A stretch of DNA of 64,000 bases, from NCBI GenBank assembly GCA_903832735.1, contig CAILCO010000041.1, positions 1 through 64,000 of the forward strand. Direction: 5' to 3'. The position numbers and the translations under genes are program-made. Source of the DNA: an uncultured Sterolibacterium sp. (GTDB lineage Bacteria; Pseudomonadota; Gammaproteobacteria; Burkholderiales; Rhodocyclaceae). Shown here piece by piece: positions 17,376 through 25,573 of this stretch. The notes beneath the pieces were generated by a model. The model did no database searches, was not told where the DNA came from, and saw nothing but the letters and a program-made list of their open reading frames with translations. The first letter of the stretch is position 1, and the number at the start of each line of letters is the position of its first letter.

Positions 17376-18635
17376 ATGGCCTTGAACTATTTCGAGTGGC
17401 TGCCCCCTGAAGGGGCGCATATCCTCTTCGTGCTGTTCCTTTCCTTCATCATCGGGCTGGAGCGGGAAGAGCGCAAAGCCAGCGACGACCACTACGCCTT
17501 CGGCGGCGTTCGCACTTTTCCGCTGATCGGGCTGATCGGCTATGCCATGGCCCTGCTCTCCGACGGCGAACTCCTGCCGCAAGCGCTGGGCTTTGCCGTG
17601 GTCGGGGGGTTCCTGTTGATGTCGTACTGGCACAAGATTTCTACCTCCGGCTATTCCGGCGTCACTTCCGAAATGTCCGGCCTGGCCACCTATCTGGTCG
17701 GTGCGCTGATCTATCGCGAGATGTTCTGGATCGCCACCACGCTCACCGTGTCGAGCATCCTCCTGCTGGAACTCAAGGTCGGGCTGGAAGGATTGGCCAA
17801 GCGCATCGAGACCACAGATATCCTTACCTTCGCCAAGTTCCTGCTGCTCTCCGCCGTGATTCTCCCGGTCTTGCCCAACGAGCCGTACGGTCAATTCCAG
17901 ATCAATCCCTTCAAGACCTGGCTGGTCGTGGTCGCGGTGAGCGCGGTTTCGTACGGCAGCTATGTGCTGCAGCGATTGACCAGGGATCAAGGCGTGATCC
18001 TGGCGGCATTGCTCGGCGGCGCCTATTCCTCGACGGTGACGACCGTGGTGCTGGCCCGGCGGTCGACGCGCGAGCCGGCATCGCGGTTGTATGCGGCCGG
18101 GATTCTGCTGGCCTCGGGGATGATGTACCTGCGCCTGGCGATCCTCCTGGCGCTGTTCAACCGGGATCTGATGATCCGCCTGGCGCTGCCCTTCGTCCTG
18201 CTGGCTGCTCTGGCGATCGCCTTCGCCTGGCTGTGGTCGCGCCGGGGCGAGGCGCCTGCGCCCGATCAAGGCGGCGGGTTCGAACCCAGGAACCCGCTGG
18301 AAATAAGCGCGGCGCTGCTCTTCGCCTTGCTCTTTGTCGCCATGCTGGCGGCGACTCACCTGGCTATCGCCTATCTCGGGACATCCGGTGTCTATACACT
18401 CGCCGCGATCATGGGAGTCACCGATGTGGATCCCTTCATCATGGGCATCACCCAGGCCTCGCCGACGCTCACCTCCTTGCCCGTGGCCTCTTCGGCAATC
18501 CTGATCGCCGCGTCCAGCAACAACCTGGCCAAGGGCATTTATGCCTATGCGCTGTGTTCACGGCAGAGCGGCAGGCAGAGCCTGTGTTTCCTGCTGGTGC
18601 TGGCGCTGCTGGGCCTGCTCCCCCTGCTCTGGTGA
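17376..18635 (+). CDS. MgtC/DUF4010-family membrane protein, copy 1
   Basis: A 419-aa polytopic membrane protein. The N-terminal part matches the MgtC pattern (FIIGLEREERK, then GVRTFPLIGLIG), and the longer C-terminal half is the DUF4010 region with several further hydrophobic helices and TLTSLPVASSAILIAAS near the end. MgtC proteins influence Mg2+ and phosphate homeostasis in other bacteria; the biochemical activity of DUF4010 proteins is not settled. It is divergent from the EAL-CBS-GGDEF gene. A second family member lies at 21642-22886. Confidence 0.75.
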   Translation: MALNYFEWLPPEGAHILFVLFLSFIIGLEREERKASDDHYAFGGVRTFPLIGLIGYAMALLSDGELLPQALGFAVVGGFLLMSYWHKISTSGYSGVTSEMSGLATYLVGALIYREMFWIATTLTVSSILLLELKVGLEGLAKRIETTDILTFAKFLLLSAVILPVLPNEPYGQFQINPFKTWLVVVAVSAVSYGSYVLQRLTRDQGVILAALLGGAYSSTVTTVVLARRSTREPASRLYAAGILLASGMMYLRLAILLALFNRDLMIRLALPFVLLAALAIAFAWLWSRRGEAPAPDQGGGFEPRNPLEISAALLFALLFVAMLAATHLAIAYLGTSGVYTLAAIMGVTDVDPFIMGITQASPTLTSLPVASSAILIAASSNNLAKGIYAYALCSRQSGRQSLCFLLVLALLGLLPLLW

Positions 18636-18690
18636 AACCTGCAGCTTGTCGGTCTGAGAGCAGATCGCTAAACAGTCGACCAGCGCAGGA

Positions 18691-18891
18691 TCATGCCGCG
18701 CCTTGGGCCAGGCCCGACGCCGTGCGCTTGGCCGGGTCGGCGGAGCGTCCCTGGCCCAAGCCGTCTTCCGAGCGCTGGAACTCGTCGCCATCGAATTGAT
18801 TGATGGTCCGGGTCACCTCGCTGCGCTTCGGGTGCGCCTTGAAGCACTGGGGATAAAGGACTTCACGTAATGCCGGCCGTTTGCTATCCAT
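18691..18891 (-). CDS. Small hydrophilic protein of unknown function
   Basis: A 66-aa frame beginning MDSKRPALREVLYPQCFKAH, with CAGGAG 8 bp before the ATG at 18891. It is polar and has no signal or membrane segment. A CTGTCAC half-site lies about 55 bp upstream on the same strand, with TAAGCT 9 bp after it, close to but not exactly the PhoB layout used elsewhere here. Whether it is a true gene is uncertain. Confidence 0.4.
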   Translation of the reverse strand: MDSKRPALREVLYPQCFKAHPKRSEVTRTINQFDGDEFQRSEDGLGQGRSADPAKRTASGLAQGAA

Positions 18892-19002
18892 GTCCTGGGC
18901 TCCTGAAGATATTGACTCGCAGTGTAGGCGCGAGCTTATGCGGAAATGTGACAGCCGATGGCGAATTTGTAAGCAGATTTTCCCTGGCCCAAGCCACGGG
19001 GA

Positions 19003-19036
19003 TTTTAACGAGAGCGCAACATTCGCCGGCTAGAAT
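19003..19036 (+). promoter_or_regulatory. Weak PhoB-type promoter of the alkaline phosphatase gene
   Basis: GGCTAGAAT at 19028-19036 matches the pstS -10 region base for base. Ten bases upstream of TAGAAT lies TTTTAACGAGAGCGCAAC (19003-19020), in register with the pstS box but matching the half-site poorly. The shared layout supports PhoB control; the site itself would be weak. Confidence 0.4.
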
Positions 19037-19069
19037 GCGCCGACGTCGACTCTGCCGGTTACTTCTCCC

Positions 19070-21253
19070 ATGGCTATTGCAAAATCACCGCTCTGCTGGC
19101 TCGGACTCGTTCTGCTGGCCATCGTTCCGATCCATGCCGCAGCCGACACCGGGCTGAGAATACTGCCGCCGACCGGGACGCAACTGATTGCCGGCCAGCG
19201 CTTCGACCTGCGCGTCGAGACCCAATTGCCGGCGACTGCACCGCCCGAACTGGTGCGTCTGAATATCAACGGCCGGGATGTCAGCGAGCGCTTCAGGAAG
19301 CGCATCGCCGCCCAGGGGCCGGGCCTGGAAAGCGGCACGCCGAACTCGCCCTTGCTCTATGGCGCGACTGCGCGCAATCTCAGCTTCGGCCGGCCGGGCA
19401 TCTGGAAGGTCGAGGCGGTGGTCGAGGTCGATGGTGTCCTGCGCACGATAGCGAATACCTACCCGGTCGCCCAGTCGCCCTTCGACGGCGTCAAGCCGGG
19501 GGCCGGTCCGCAGCACGTGGTGTTCTTCCTCGGCGACGGCATGGGCCTGCCGATCCGCACCGCGGCGCGCATCGTCGGCCGCGGCTTGGCCGAAGGACAT
19601 GACCGGGGGCGTTTGCAGATGGATGCCATGGACGATTACGCGATGATCCACACCGCGTCCTTCGACAGCATCATCACCGACTCCGCGCCGGGCATGGCAA
19701 ACTATGTCACGGGCATGAAACAGGCGAACAATGCCCTGAACGTCTCGGTCGACAACACGCCGGAAAGCAATCTCGACAACCCGCGCATCGAAACCCTGTG
19801 GGAGTTCCTGAAGCGCACCCGGGGCTGGAAGACCGGCGTCGTCACCGACGCCTTCGCCACCGATGCCACGCCCGCCGCCGTCGCCGCGCACAGCCGGGCG
19901 CGCTCGGCCAGGAGCGCAATCGCCCAGCAGATGATCGGCTACTACCAGGACGGCACGGCGCAGCCGAAGACTGGCTACGCCGGGCTGGCGGCATTGACCC
20001 AGCCGCTCGACGTGATCCTGGGCTCCGGCGGTCGCGACTGGCTGCTCAAGACCAATCCGGCAGCCAGGACGTTCTACCAGTACCAGGATCAGGGCAGGGC
20101 GGACGTCGATCTCTTCGCCAGCGTCGCCCCCGGCCTGGGTTTTGCCACCGTGAAGAATCTCGCCGAACTCCAGGCGGCCCCCGACGACCGCCGCCTGCTC
20201 GGGATCTTCAGCGGCGAATTCCGGACGACGTCCTCGGGCCTGGGCGCCGACAACATCCCGGCGGTGCTCGATCGCCGCGTCGCCCGCGGCCTGGCGACGA
20301 TCCGCGGCAAGGACGCGACGGCCGACGAGATCGGCATGAACGTCGCCCCGCCCTATGGCGACGGCTGCGGTGCGACGGTCGCCGACTGCTTCCGCGCGGT
20401 GCCCTCGAAGCTGGAAATGCTGACCAAGGCGGTCTCCGTCCTGAACCGCCTGGCCGGCAAGGACCACGGCTGGATCCTCCTGGTCGAGCAATCGCAGACC
20501 GACAAGCTCGGCCATATCCTCGAATACGACAGAGTCATCTACGAGGCGCTGGAACTGGACGAAAGCGTCGCCTGGGCCATCAAGCATGTCCAGGATGCGC
20601 TGGTTATCGTCACCGCCGATCACGCCCAGCCCGAGACCATCATCGGTGTGGCCATGCCCGGCGCGGTCAAGGCCACGCCCGGCGGCTGCTTTTCCGGCGC
20701 CAGCTATCCGCTCAGCCTGGGCAATGCTGCCGACCTCGATCGCCCTTGCGCGCTGCAGGATGCGATCGGCACATTCAACGACGCGAGTTTTCCGACCTAC
20801 GTCAGCAGCCGGCATGACGGTTACCCGGACGACCCGGATCCCCTGGTCAAGCTGGTGCTCGAAGACGGCGGGCGGCCGACCTACAGCACCAATTACCTGA
20901 GCAACTTCCAGCCGCTCGAGCCCTCGGCCAGGAACGCCGCGCTGCCCAACCCGAAACGCGCCCCCGACGGCCTGCTGATGACCGGCAACATGCCGACGCG
21001 CAGCGTCGCCGAAGGGGCGAACAAGACCGAGGGCAACGTCAGCATCGCCCCGCACTCGGGCGACGATGTGCTGCTTTCCGCATCCGGTCGCGGCGCCGGC
21101 CTGTTCGGCGGCAGCTACGAGAATTCCGAACTGCAGGTGCGCATCGCCGCCGCGCTGCGCGGTGCTTCGCGCCGTGAGCAACTGAAACTTGGTTCGGACT
21201 ATCCCGGGGTGCCGGCCAACTCGCCTTCCGCGGACCATGTCGGAGGCCTTTAA
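19070..21253 (+). CDS. Secreted alkaline phosphatase, PhoA family
   Basis: A 727-aa exported phosphomonoesterase. The signal peptide (about residues 1-24, ending IHAAADT) is followed by a beta-rich N-terminal domain (about 25-140) not found in E. coli PhoA, then the catalytic domain. Metal and active-site motifs are FFLGDGMG, ITDSAPGMANYVTG (nucleophilic Ser), VTDAFATDATPA and VTADHAQPE. It is longer than E. coli PhoA (about 470 aa) because of the N-terminal domain and insertions. It would release Pi from monoesters in the periplasm or outside. A small exported protein gene overlaps its 3' end. Confidence 0.9.
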   Translation: MAIAKSPLCWLGLVLLAIVPIHAAADTGLRILPPTGTQLIAGQRFDLRVETQLPATAPPELVRLNINGRDVSERFRKRIAAQGPGLESGTPNSPLLYGATARNLSFGRPGIWKVEAVVEVDGVLRTIANTYPVAQSPFDGVKPGAGPQHVVFFLGDGMGLPIRTAARIVGRGLAEGHDRGRLQMDAMDDYAMIHTASFDSIITDSAPGMANYVTGMKQANNALNVSVDNTPESNLDNPRIETLWEFLKRTRGWKTGVVTDAFATDATPAAVAAHSRARSARSAIAQQMIGYYQDGTAQPKTGYAGLAALTQPLDVILGSGGRDWLLKTNPAARTFYQYQDQGRADVDLFASVAPGLGFATVKNLAELQAAPDDRRLLGIFSGEFRTTSSGLGADNIPAVLDRRVARGLATIRGKDATADEIGMNVAPPYGDGCGATVADCFRAVPSKLEMLTKAVSVLNRLAGKDHGWILLVEQSQTDKLGHILEYDRVIYEALELDESVAWAIKHVQDALVIVTADHAQPETIIGVAMPGAVKATPGGCFSGASYPLSLGNAADLDRPCALQDAIGTFNDASFPTYVSSRHDGYPDDPDPLVKLVLEDGGRPTYSTNYLSNFQPLEPSARNAALPNPKRAPDGLLMTGNMPTRSVAEGANKTEGNVSIAPHSGDDVLLSASGRGAGLFGGSYENSELQVRIAAALRGASRREQLKLGSDYPGVPANSPSADHVGGL

Positions 21254-21599
21254 AACGGCCTGCAGGCGAATTTTGCCTGCCGCCCTTATCCTATCCTCGC
21301 TTTGCTCCCCGGCGGCCGCTGCGGACGTCTATGGACGTGTCTATGACACATTGCGGGGCAGTACCTATCCCGGGGTCCGCGTCCGGATCGACACCGAACC
21401 GGCGCGCGAGACCGTCAGCGACGGCCAGGCGCAATACTGGTTCCGCGATGTCCCGCCCGGCGTCTATCTGGTTCATCTCGCGCTGCCCGGGCGCGACGCC
21501 GTCACCGGTCGCCTGCTGGTCGCGGAGAGCCGGGCGGCGACGATCGCCAATCTCGACCTGGCGAAGATCGCGCCGCCCGAGGAAGACGACGAATACTGA
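21237..21599 (+). CDS. Small exported carboxypeptidase-regulatory-like protein
   Basis: A 120-aa protein with a signal peptide (ending SPAAAADVYG) and a transthyretin-like beta-sandwich pattern: DVYGRVYDTLRGSTYPGVRV, then WFRDVPPGVYLVHLALPG. It ends in an acidic tail (PPEEDDEY). The gene overlaps the alkaline phosphatase gene by 17 bp, implying co-translation and a related role at the cell envelope, perhaps binding or stabilising the phosphatase. That role is inferred. Confidence 0.7.
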   Translation: MSEAFKTACRRILPAALILSSLCSPAAAADVYGRVYDTLRGSTYPGVRVRIDTEPARETVSDGQAQYWFRDVPPGVYLVHLALPGRDAVTGRLLVAESRAATIANLDLAKIAPPEEDDEY

Positions 21600-21641
21600 G
21601 GGAACCCGGAGAACGAACTTTCCGGCGGCGATCGCTAGCGC

Positions 21642-22886
21642 TCAGCCGCCCCAGGCACCCAGCCAGAGCGCGCCGGTCATGAAGGCCAGTCCCGGGACGA
21701 TACGGACGGCATACCTGGCGCCGCCCGAGTTGAACGCGACGAGCGCCTTCATCGCCGAGTTCGTCGTCAGCCCCGCAAGAATCGCCTGCAGCGCATCTGC
21801 CGGCGGCACCTTGCCGGCGGCCACCAGGGAAGCCACCGCAGCCGCGGTCGCGTGAGGATCGACCAGCCCGGTCAGCGCCGCCCCCAACAACATGCCGCGG
21901 GAACCCAGCCAGGCATTCAGTCCGGCGGAAAGCAACAGCACGAAACTGACGATCGCGGCGAAGGCTAGCGCCGTTTTCAGATCAACGGCATGACCCAGGT
22001 TTTCCATGCGCCGCTCGTCGGGGGCGCGCACCGACCTGAAGATCGGCACGATGCCATAGGCGCAGGCCGCCAGGCCACTCGCTGCCAGCGGTACGACGAG
22101 CGCACGTAGCAAGGCTGGCTGGACCAGGGTAACGACGATGGCCAGCTGGATGATCGTGGCCACAGAGGAGAGGACCGCGCCGGCCACCGCTCCGGTGATC
22201 TGCGACGGCTGTTTCGCTGCCAGTTCGCCCATGGAGTGGATGGTGGCCGTGCTCGAGATGAAGCCGGCGGCAAACCCCGCCAGGGGTAGTCCATAGCGCG
22301 GTCCCAGAGAGCGCAGGGCAATATGGCCGAGAGCGCCGATCGCCATCACCAGCGTGATCAGACGGGCGACGGCGCGTGGATTGATGGCATCGAACGGGCC
22401 CATGAAACGGTCCGGTGCCAAAGGCAACACGATCAACGCGACCGCCGAAAAAAGGATCAGGTCGTGCAGTTCCGGCTCGGTCAGGACGCCGCTGACAAAG
22501 TAGTGCAGACGGTTGCGCACAGCCAGCAACGCGGTCAGCGCGGTTCCCACGGCGGCGGCCAGGATAGCCTGACGCACCGCCAGGCCGCCGAGGAGGCAGG
22601 TCACCAGCAAGGCGATCTCGGTCGTGATGCCCGGATCCTTGTCGCGCTTCCGCTGGTAGGCAATTGCCCCGAGCACGCCGACCAGCAGCAAAGCCGCCGC
22701 CAGCACCACGCCACCGCCCATCAGGACGGAGACAGCGCCAAGCAGGGCGGTCGCGCTGAAGGTGCGAATGCCCGCGGCGCCGCGCGTCGCTCCGCTGCCT
22801 TTGCGGCGTTCGCGTTCCGCACCGATCAGCAGGCCGACGCCGACTGCCACGCAAAGGCCTAACAGTTCGCTTGGATCGGCAGGCAT
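21642..22886 (-). CDS. MgtC/DUF4010-family membrane protein, copy 2
   Basis: A 414-aa polytopic membrane protein with the MgtC-like start (VGLLIGAERERRKGS, then GIRTFSATALLGAVS) and DUF4010-type C-terminal helices. ATG at 22886 is chosen over 22895 because the candidate -10 overlaps the latter and the first transcribed base would fall almost at 22886, giving a leaderless message. It is divergent from btaAB across a 128-bp region holding two opposed PhoB-type boxes. MgtC-family proteins affect Mg2+/Pi balance; the exact role is unknown. Confidence 0.7.
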   Translation of the reverse strand: MPADPSELLGLCVAVGVGLLIGAERERRKGSGATRGAAGIRTFSATALLGAVSVLMGGGVVLAAALLLVGVLGAIAYQRKRDKDPGITTEIALLVTCLLGGLAVRQAILAAAVGTALTALLAVRNRLHYFVSGVLTEPELHDLILFSAVALIVLPLAPDRFMGPFDAINPRAVARLITLVMAIGALGHIALRSLGPRYGLPLAGFAAGFISSTATIHSMGELAAKQPSQITGAVAGAVLSSVATIIQLAIVVTLVQPALLRALVVPLAASGLAACAYGIVPIFRSVRAPDERRMENLGHAVDLKTALAFAAIVSFVLLLSAGLNAWLGSRGMLLGAALTGLVDPHATAAAVASLVAAGKVPPADALQAILAGLTTNSAMKALVAFNSGGARYAVRIVPGLAFMTGALWLGAWGG

Positions 22887-22893
22887 CTCGACC

Positions 22894-22927
22894 ATTCTCG
22901 CTGCTGTCCGTCAAATGAATTTGACAT
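22894..22927 (-). promoter_or_regulatory. Possible PhoB-type promoter of DUF4010 copy 2
   Basis: Minus strand ATGTCAAATTCATTTGAC (22927-22910), then 10 bp, then GAGAAT (22899-22894). The half-sites match moderately (5 and 4 of 7). The site also forms a perfect inverted repeat, GTCAAAT-GA-ATTTGAC (22910-22925), so a different dimeric regulator is an alternative. Confidence 0.4.
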
Positions 22928-22950
22928 GCTACTCTTTCCCACCGACCGGC

Positions 22951-22984
22951 CTGTAATGCCAGGGTCACACGGCGCCGGTATCCT
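22951..22984 (+). promoter_or_regulatory. PhoB-type promoter of btaAB
   Basis: CTGTAATGCCAGGGTCAC (22951-22968) has half-sites matching 6 and 5 of 7 bases at 11-bp spacing. Ten bases later is TATCCT (22979-22984). The predicted start of transcription is near 22991, about 24 bp before the TTG start of btaA. Confidence 0.65.
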
Positions 22985-23014
22985 GGCCCGACTCCGTGAC
23001 CAGCCGAGGATGCC

Positions 23015-24217
23015 TTGATTCGCAAACCCAGCCTTGCCGACAAATTCGACCAGAAAATTTTCAACGCCATCTATTCCCGCTCCCTGGTCTACAACACCTG
23101 CTGGGAAGATCCGGCGGTCGACCGGCTGGCGCTCGATCTGCGGCCGGACGATACCGTCCTGGCGATCACCAGCGCCGGTTGCAACGTTCTCGATTACGCC
23201 CTGGCCGGGGCCAAGCGCATTCACGCGGTGGACGCCAATCCGCGCCAGACGGCCTTGCTCGAACTGAAGCTGGCGGCGATACGGCGGCTCGATCATGGCG
23301 ACTTCTTCCAGATCTTCGGCCACGGCTATCATCCGCGCTTCCGCGAGATCTACCGCGATCTGCTCAGGGATGAACTGGAGGGTTTCAGCCGCGACTACTG
23401 GGATGCTCAGGCGCACTGGTTCACCAGCCGGGCCGGCAGCTTTTACTACCACGGACTTGCCGGCCTGGTCGCGCGCTGCTTTCGCACTTATCTGAGACTG
23501 CGGCCGCGACTGGCCGAATCGATCGCGGCGCTGTTCCAGGCCAACAGCCTGGCCGAGCAGCGCGATTTGTACGATCGCCGTATCCTGCCGCTGATGTGGA
23601 GCCGGGGCATGAACTGGACCCTGTCGCGGCAGATCACCATGAGCCTGCTCGGCGTGCCCTATCCGCAGCGCAAGGAGGTCCAGGCCCAGCATGCCGGGGG
23701 AGTCGCCGGCTTCATCAGGGAATCCGTCGAATACGTCTTCCGCCATCTGCCCGCCTGGAACAATTATTTCTGGCGAGTCTATGTCCTGGGCAGTTACAGC
23801 CTGAGCTGCAGCCCGGAATATCTCAAGCCGGCCGGCTTTCTCGCGTTGAAGCACGGCCTCGCGGAACGCATCCTGGCGCACACCGGCACCGTTACCGAGT
23901 TCTTGAAAAGCGGCGACGAAAAGATTTCGAAATTCGTCCTTCTCGATCACATGGACTGGATGGGCGCTTACCATCCGCAGGCCCTGCTCGAAGAATGGAC
24001 GGCCCTGCTGGTGCGCGCGGCGCCCGGCGCCCGGGTCATCTTCCGCAGCGCCCACGCCCAGCCGGCCTATCTCGACTGGGTGACGGTCGAGGTCGCCGGC
24101 GCCCAGCGCCGCCTGCGCGATGCCATGGCTTTCCAGGATGGCCTGGCGGGCGAACTGTCACAGCTGGACCGGGTGCATACCTATGCCGGCTTCCACATCG
24201 CCGACCTGCCCGCCTGA
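23015..24217 (+). CDS. btaA: BtaA: AdoMet:diacylglycerol 3-amino-3-carboxypropyltransferase
   Basis: A 400-aa DUF3419/BtaA protein that makes diacylglycerylhomoserine from diacylglycerol and AdoMet, the first step of betaine lipid (DGTS) synthesis. Visible features are FNAIYSRSLVYNTCWEDPAV near the start, the Rossmann motif TSAGCNVLDYALAGAK with HAVDANPRQTALLELK, and VLLDHMDWM in the C-terminal part. The TTG at 23015 is used because CCGAGGA lies just upstream and no in-frame ATG occurs before conserved sequence. It is followed directly by btaB (TGATG overlap). In other bacteria DGTS forms under phosphate limitation. Confidence 0.9.
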   Translation: MIRKPSLADKFDQKIFNAIYSRSLVYNTCWEDPAVDRLALDLRPDDTVLAITSAGCNVLDYALAGAKRIHAVDANPRQTALLELKLAAIRRLDHGDFFQIFGHGYHPRFREIYRDLLRDELEGFSRDYWDAQAHWFTSRAGSFYYHGLAGLVARCFRTYLRLRPRLAESIAALFQANSLAEQRDLYDRRILPLMWSRGMNWTLSRQITMSLLGVPYPQRKEVQAQHAGGVAGFIRESVEYVFRHLPAWNNYFWRVYVLGSYSLSCSPEYLKPAGFLALKHGLAERILAHTGTVTEFLKSGDEKISKFVLLDHMDWMGAYHPQALLEEWTALLVRAAPGARVIFRSAHAQPAYLDWVTVEVAGAQRRLRDAMAFQDGLAGELSQLDRVHTYAGFHIADLPA

Positions 24218-24939
24218 TGCCGATAAGCGCAGCCCGGTTCGGCACCCTGATGCAGCTGCTGCGCGGTCAGCGGCGCCACGGCGATCATGCCGGCAGGCTG
24301 CAGGCCTTCTATGCGCCGCAGGCCGACGGCTACGATGACTTCCGCGAGCGGCTGCTGCATGGCCGGCAGGAACTGGTCGCCGGCCTGCTGGCCAATCTGG
24401 CGCAGACGAACCGGCCGATTCTCGCGGAACTCGGCGCCGGCACCGGGAAAAACCTCGACTATATCGGTCGCGAAGTGGCGCGCTTCAAGCGCATCGATCT
24501 CGTCGATCTTTGTCCGGCCTTGCTCGCGATCGCCCGGCGCCGCGCCGCTTCGCTCGCCAACGTCAAGGTGATCGAGGCCGACGTGCGCCGCTATCGGCCG
24601 GCCGCAGCGCTCGATGCCGTGCTCTGCTCCTATTCCCTGAGCATGATGCCGGAGTGGCGCGAAGTGCTCGACCTAGCCCTGGCGCTGCTCAAACCCGGCG
24701 GCACGATGGCGGTCGTCGACTTCACCGTCACGGCCGGTCAAAGCCGCTTCGCCCGCCGCTTCTGGCAGGCCTGGTTCGGCCACGACGGGGTGCGTCTGTC
24801 GCCCGAGCACCTGGCCCTGCTGCGCCGCCATTTTCCCGAGCACCGTTACCAGGAGCGGCGCTGCGCTGTGCCCTACCTGCCCGGCCTGACGGTTCCCTAC
24901 TATCTGTTCATCGGCCGCAAGACTGCAGGAAATGCGTAA
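24217..24939 (+). CDS. btaB: BtaB: diacylglycerylhomoserine N-methyltransferase
   Basis: A 240-aa class I AdoMet methyltransferase that would N-methylate diacylglycerylhomoserine three times to give DGTS. Motif I is ILAELGAGTGKNLDYIG, followed by DLVDLCPALLAIARRR, VIEADVRRY and the motif LLKPGGTMAVVDFT. Position directly after btaA with a one-base overlap identifies it. The ATG at 24217 shares its A with the btaA stop. The PhoB-type box for the next operon overlaps its stop codon. Confidence 0.88.
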   Translation: MPISAARFGTLMQLLRGQRRHGDHAGRLQAFYAPQADGYDDFRERLLHGRQELVAGLLANLAQTNRPILAELGAGTGKNLDYIGREVARFKRIDLVDLCPALLAIARRRAASLANVKVIEADVRRYRPAAALDAVLCSYSLSMMPEWREVLDLALALLKPGGTMAVVDFTVTAGQSRFARRFWQAWFGHDGVRLSPEHLALLRRHFPEHRYQERRCAVPYLPGLTVPYYLFIGRKTAGNA

Positions 24940-24967
24940 TGGATATGTAATGCTGTTGTGATATCTT
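24934..24967 (+). promoter_or_regulatory. PhoB-type promoter of the PilZ/GT2 operon
   Basis: GCGTAATGGATATGTAAT (24934-24951) has two xxGTAAT half-sites at 11-bp spacing, then after 10 bp TATCTT (24962-24967). The box overlaps the btaB stop codon. Transcription would start near 24974, which favours the PilZ ATG at 24999 over the upstream TTG at 24966. Confidence 0.55.
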
Positions 24968-24998
24968 GATCCGCCCTGTCCAACGAGTTGAGTTTCCC

Positions 24999-25364
24999 AT
25001 GCCATTGTCAGATCGCCGTCGCCATCCGCGTTTTCCTTTTCACACCCGAGGCAGCCTGCTGCTCGATGGCTGCAGCCATCAAGGCACGCTCCTGGATATT
25101 TCCCTGAAGGGCGGGCTGTTCGTCCCGGATGCCAACCCGGCAGTGCCGGTCGGGCGGGATTGCCTGCTCAGGGTATTCCATGGCGGCAAGGAAAAATTCG
25201 TCGAACTGCCAGGCAGCGTCGTCTATATCCACGCGCACCTGATCGGGATCGACTTCGATCCGGTCAGCGAGGATGCGTTGCGCTGGTTTCAGCAGGTCAT
25301 TCTGCTCAATCTGGCAATACCCGCGCTGTTGCATCGGGATCTGCCGGCGCTGCTCAGCCGATGA
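24999..25364 (+). CDS. PilZ-domain c-di-GMP-binding protein
   Basis: A 121-aa protein consisting of one PilZ domain. The two c-di-GMP contact motifs are present: DRRRHPRF (RxxxR type) at residues about 4-11 and DISLKGG (D/NxSxxG) at about 34-40. It could act as a small c-di-GMP receptor controlling the glycosyltransferase two genes downstream. Its stop overlaps the start of the 62-aa membrane protein gene (ATGA), so the three genes are likely one operon. Two c-di-GMP enzymes with candidate PhoB promoters lie elsewhere in the window. Confidence 0.85.
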   Translation: MPLSDRRRHPRFPFHTRGSLLLDGCSHQGTLLDISLKGGLFVPDANPAVPVGRDCLLRVFHGGKEKFVELPGSVVYIHAHLIGIDFDPVSEDALRWFQQVILLNLAIPALLHRDLPALLSR

Positions 25365-25549
25365 GCAGCGCCAACACGGTCAGGCAAATCCTGCCGCCGG
25401 GCGCGGAGGATCTGTCCCTGTTCGCGCTGACCGCGCTGCTGCTCTGGCGCTACGCCACGCTGTTTTTTCCGCTGCTGCTAGGCGCTTTGAGCATGGTCAT
25501 GCTGACTTACGGCGGCATGACCAGGGCGGCGACCGAATGCCGAACCTGA
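25361..25549 (+). CDS. Small membrane protein between PilZ and GT2
   Basis: A 62-aa protein with one hydrophobic segment of about 25 residues (DLSLFALTALLLWRYATLFF, continuing PLLLGALSMVML). It begins in an ATGA overlap with the PilZ gene and ends 24 bp before the GT2 gene. It might anchor or assist the glycosyltransferase. No family is recognised. Confidence 0.65.
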   Translation: MSSANTVRQILPPGAEDLSLFALTALLLWRYATLFFPLLLGALSMVMLTYGGMTRAATECRT

Positions 25550-25573
25550 ACGGTTTCTCACTAGGGATAAGTC

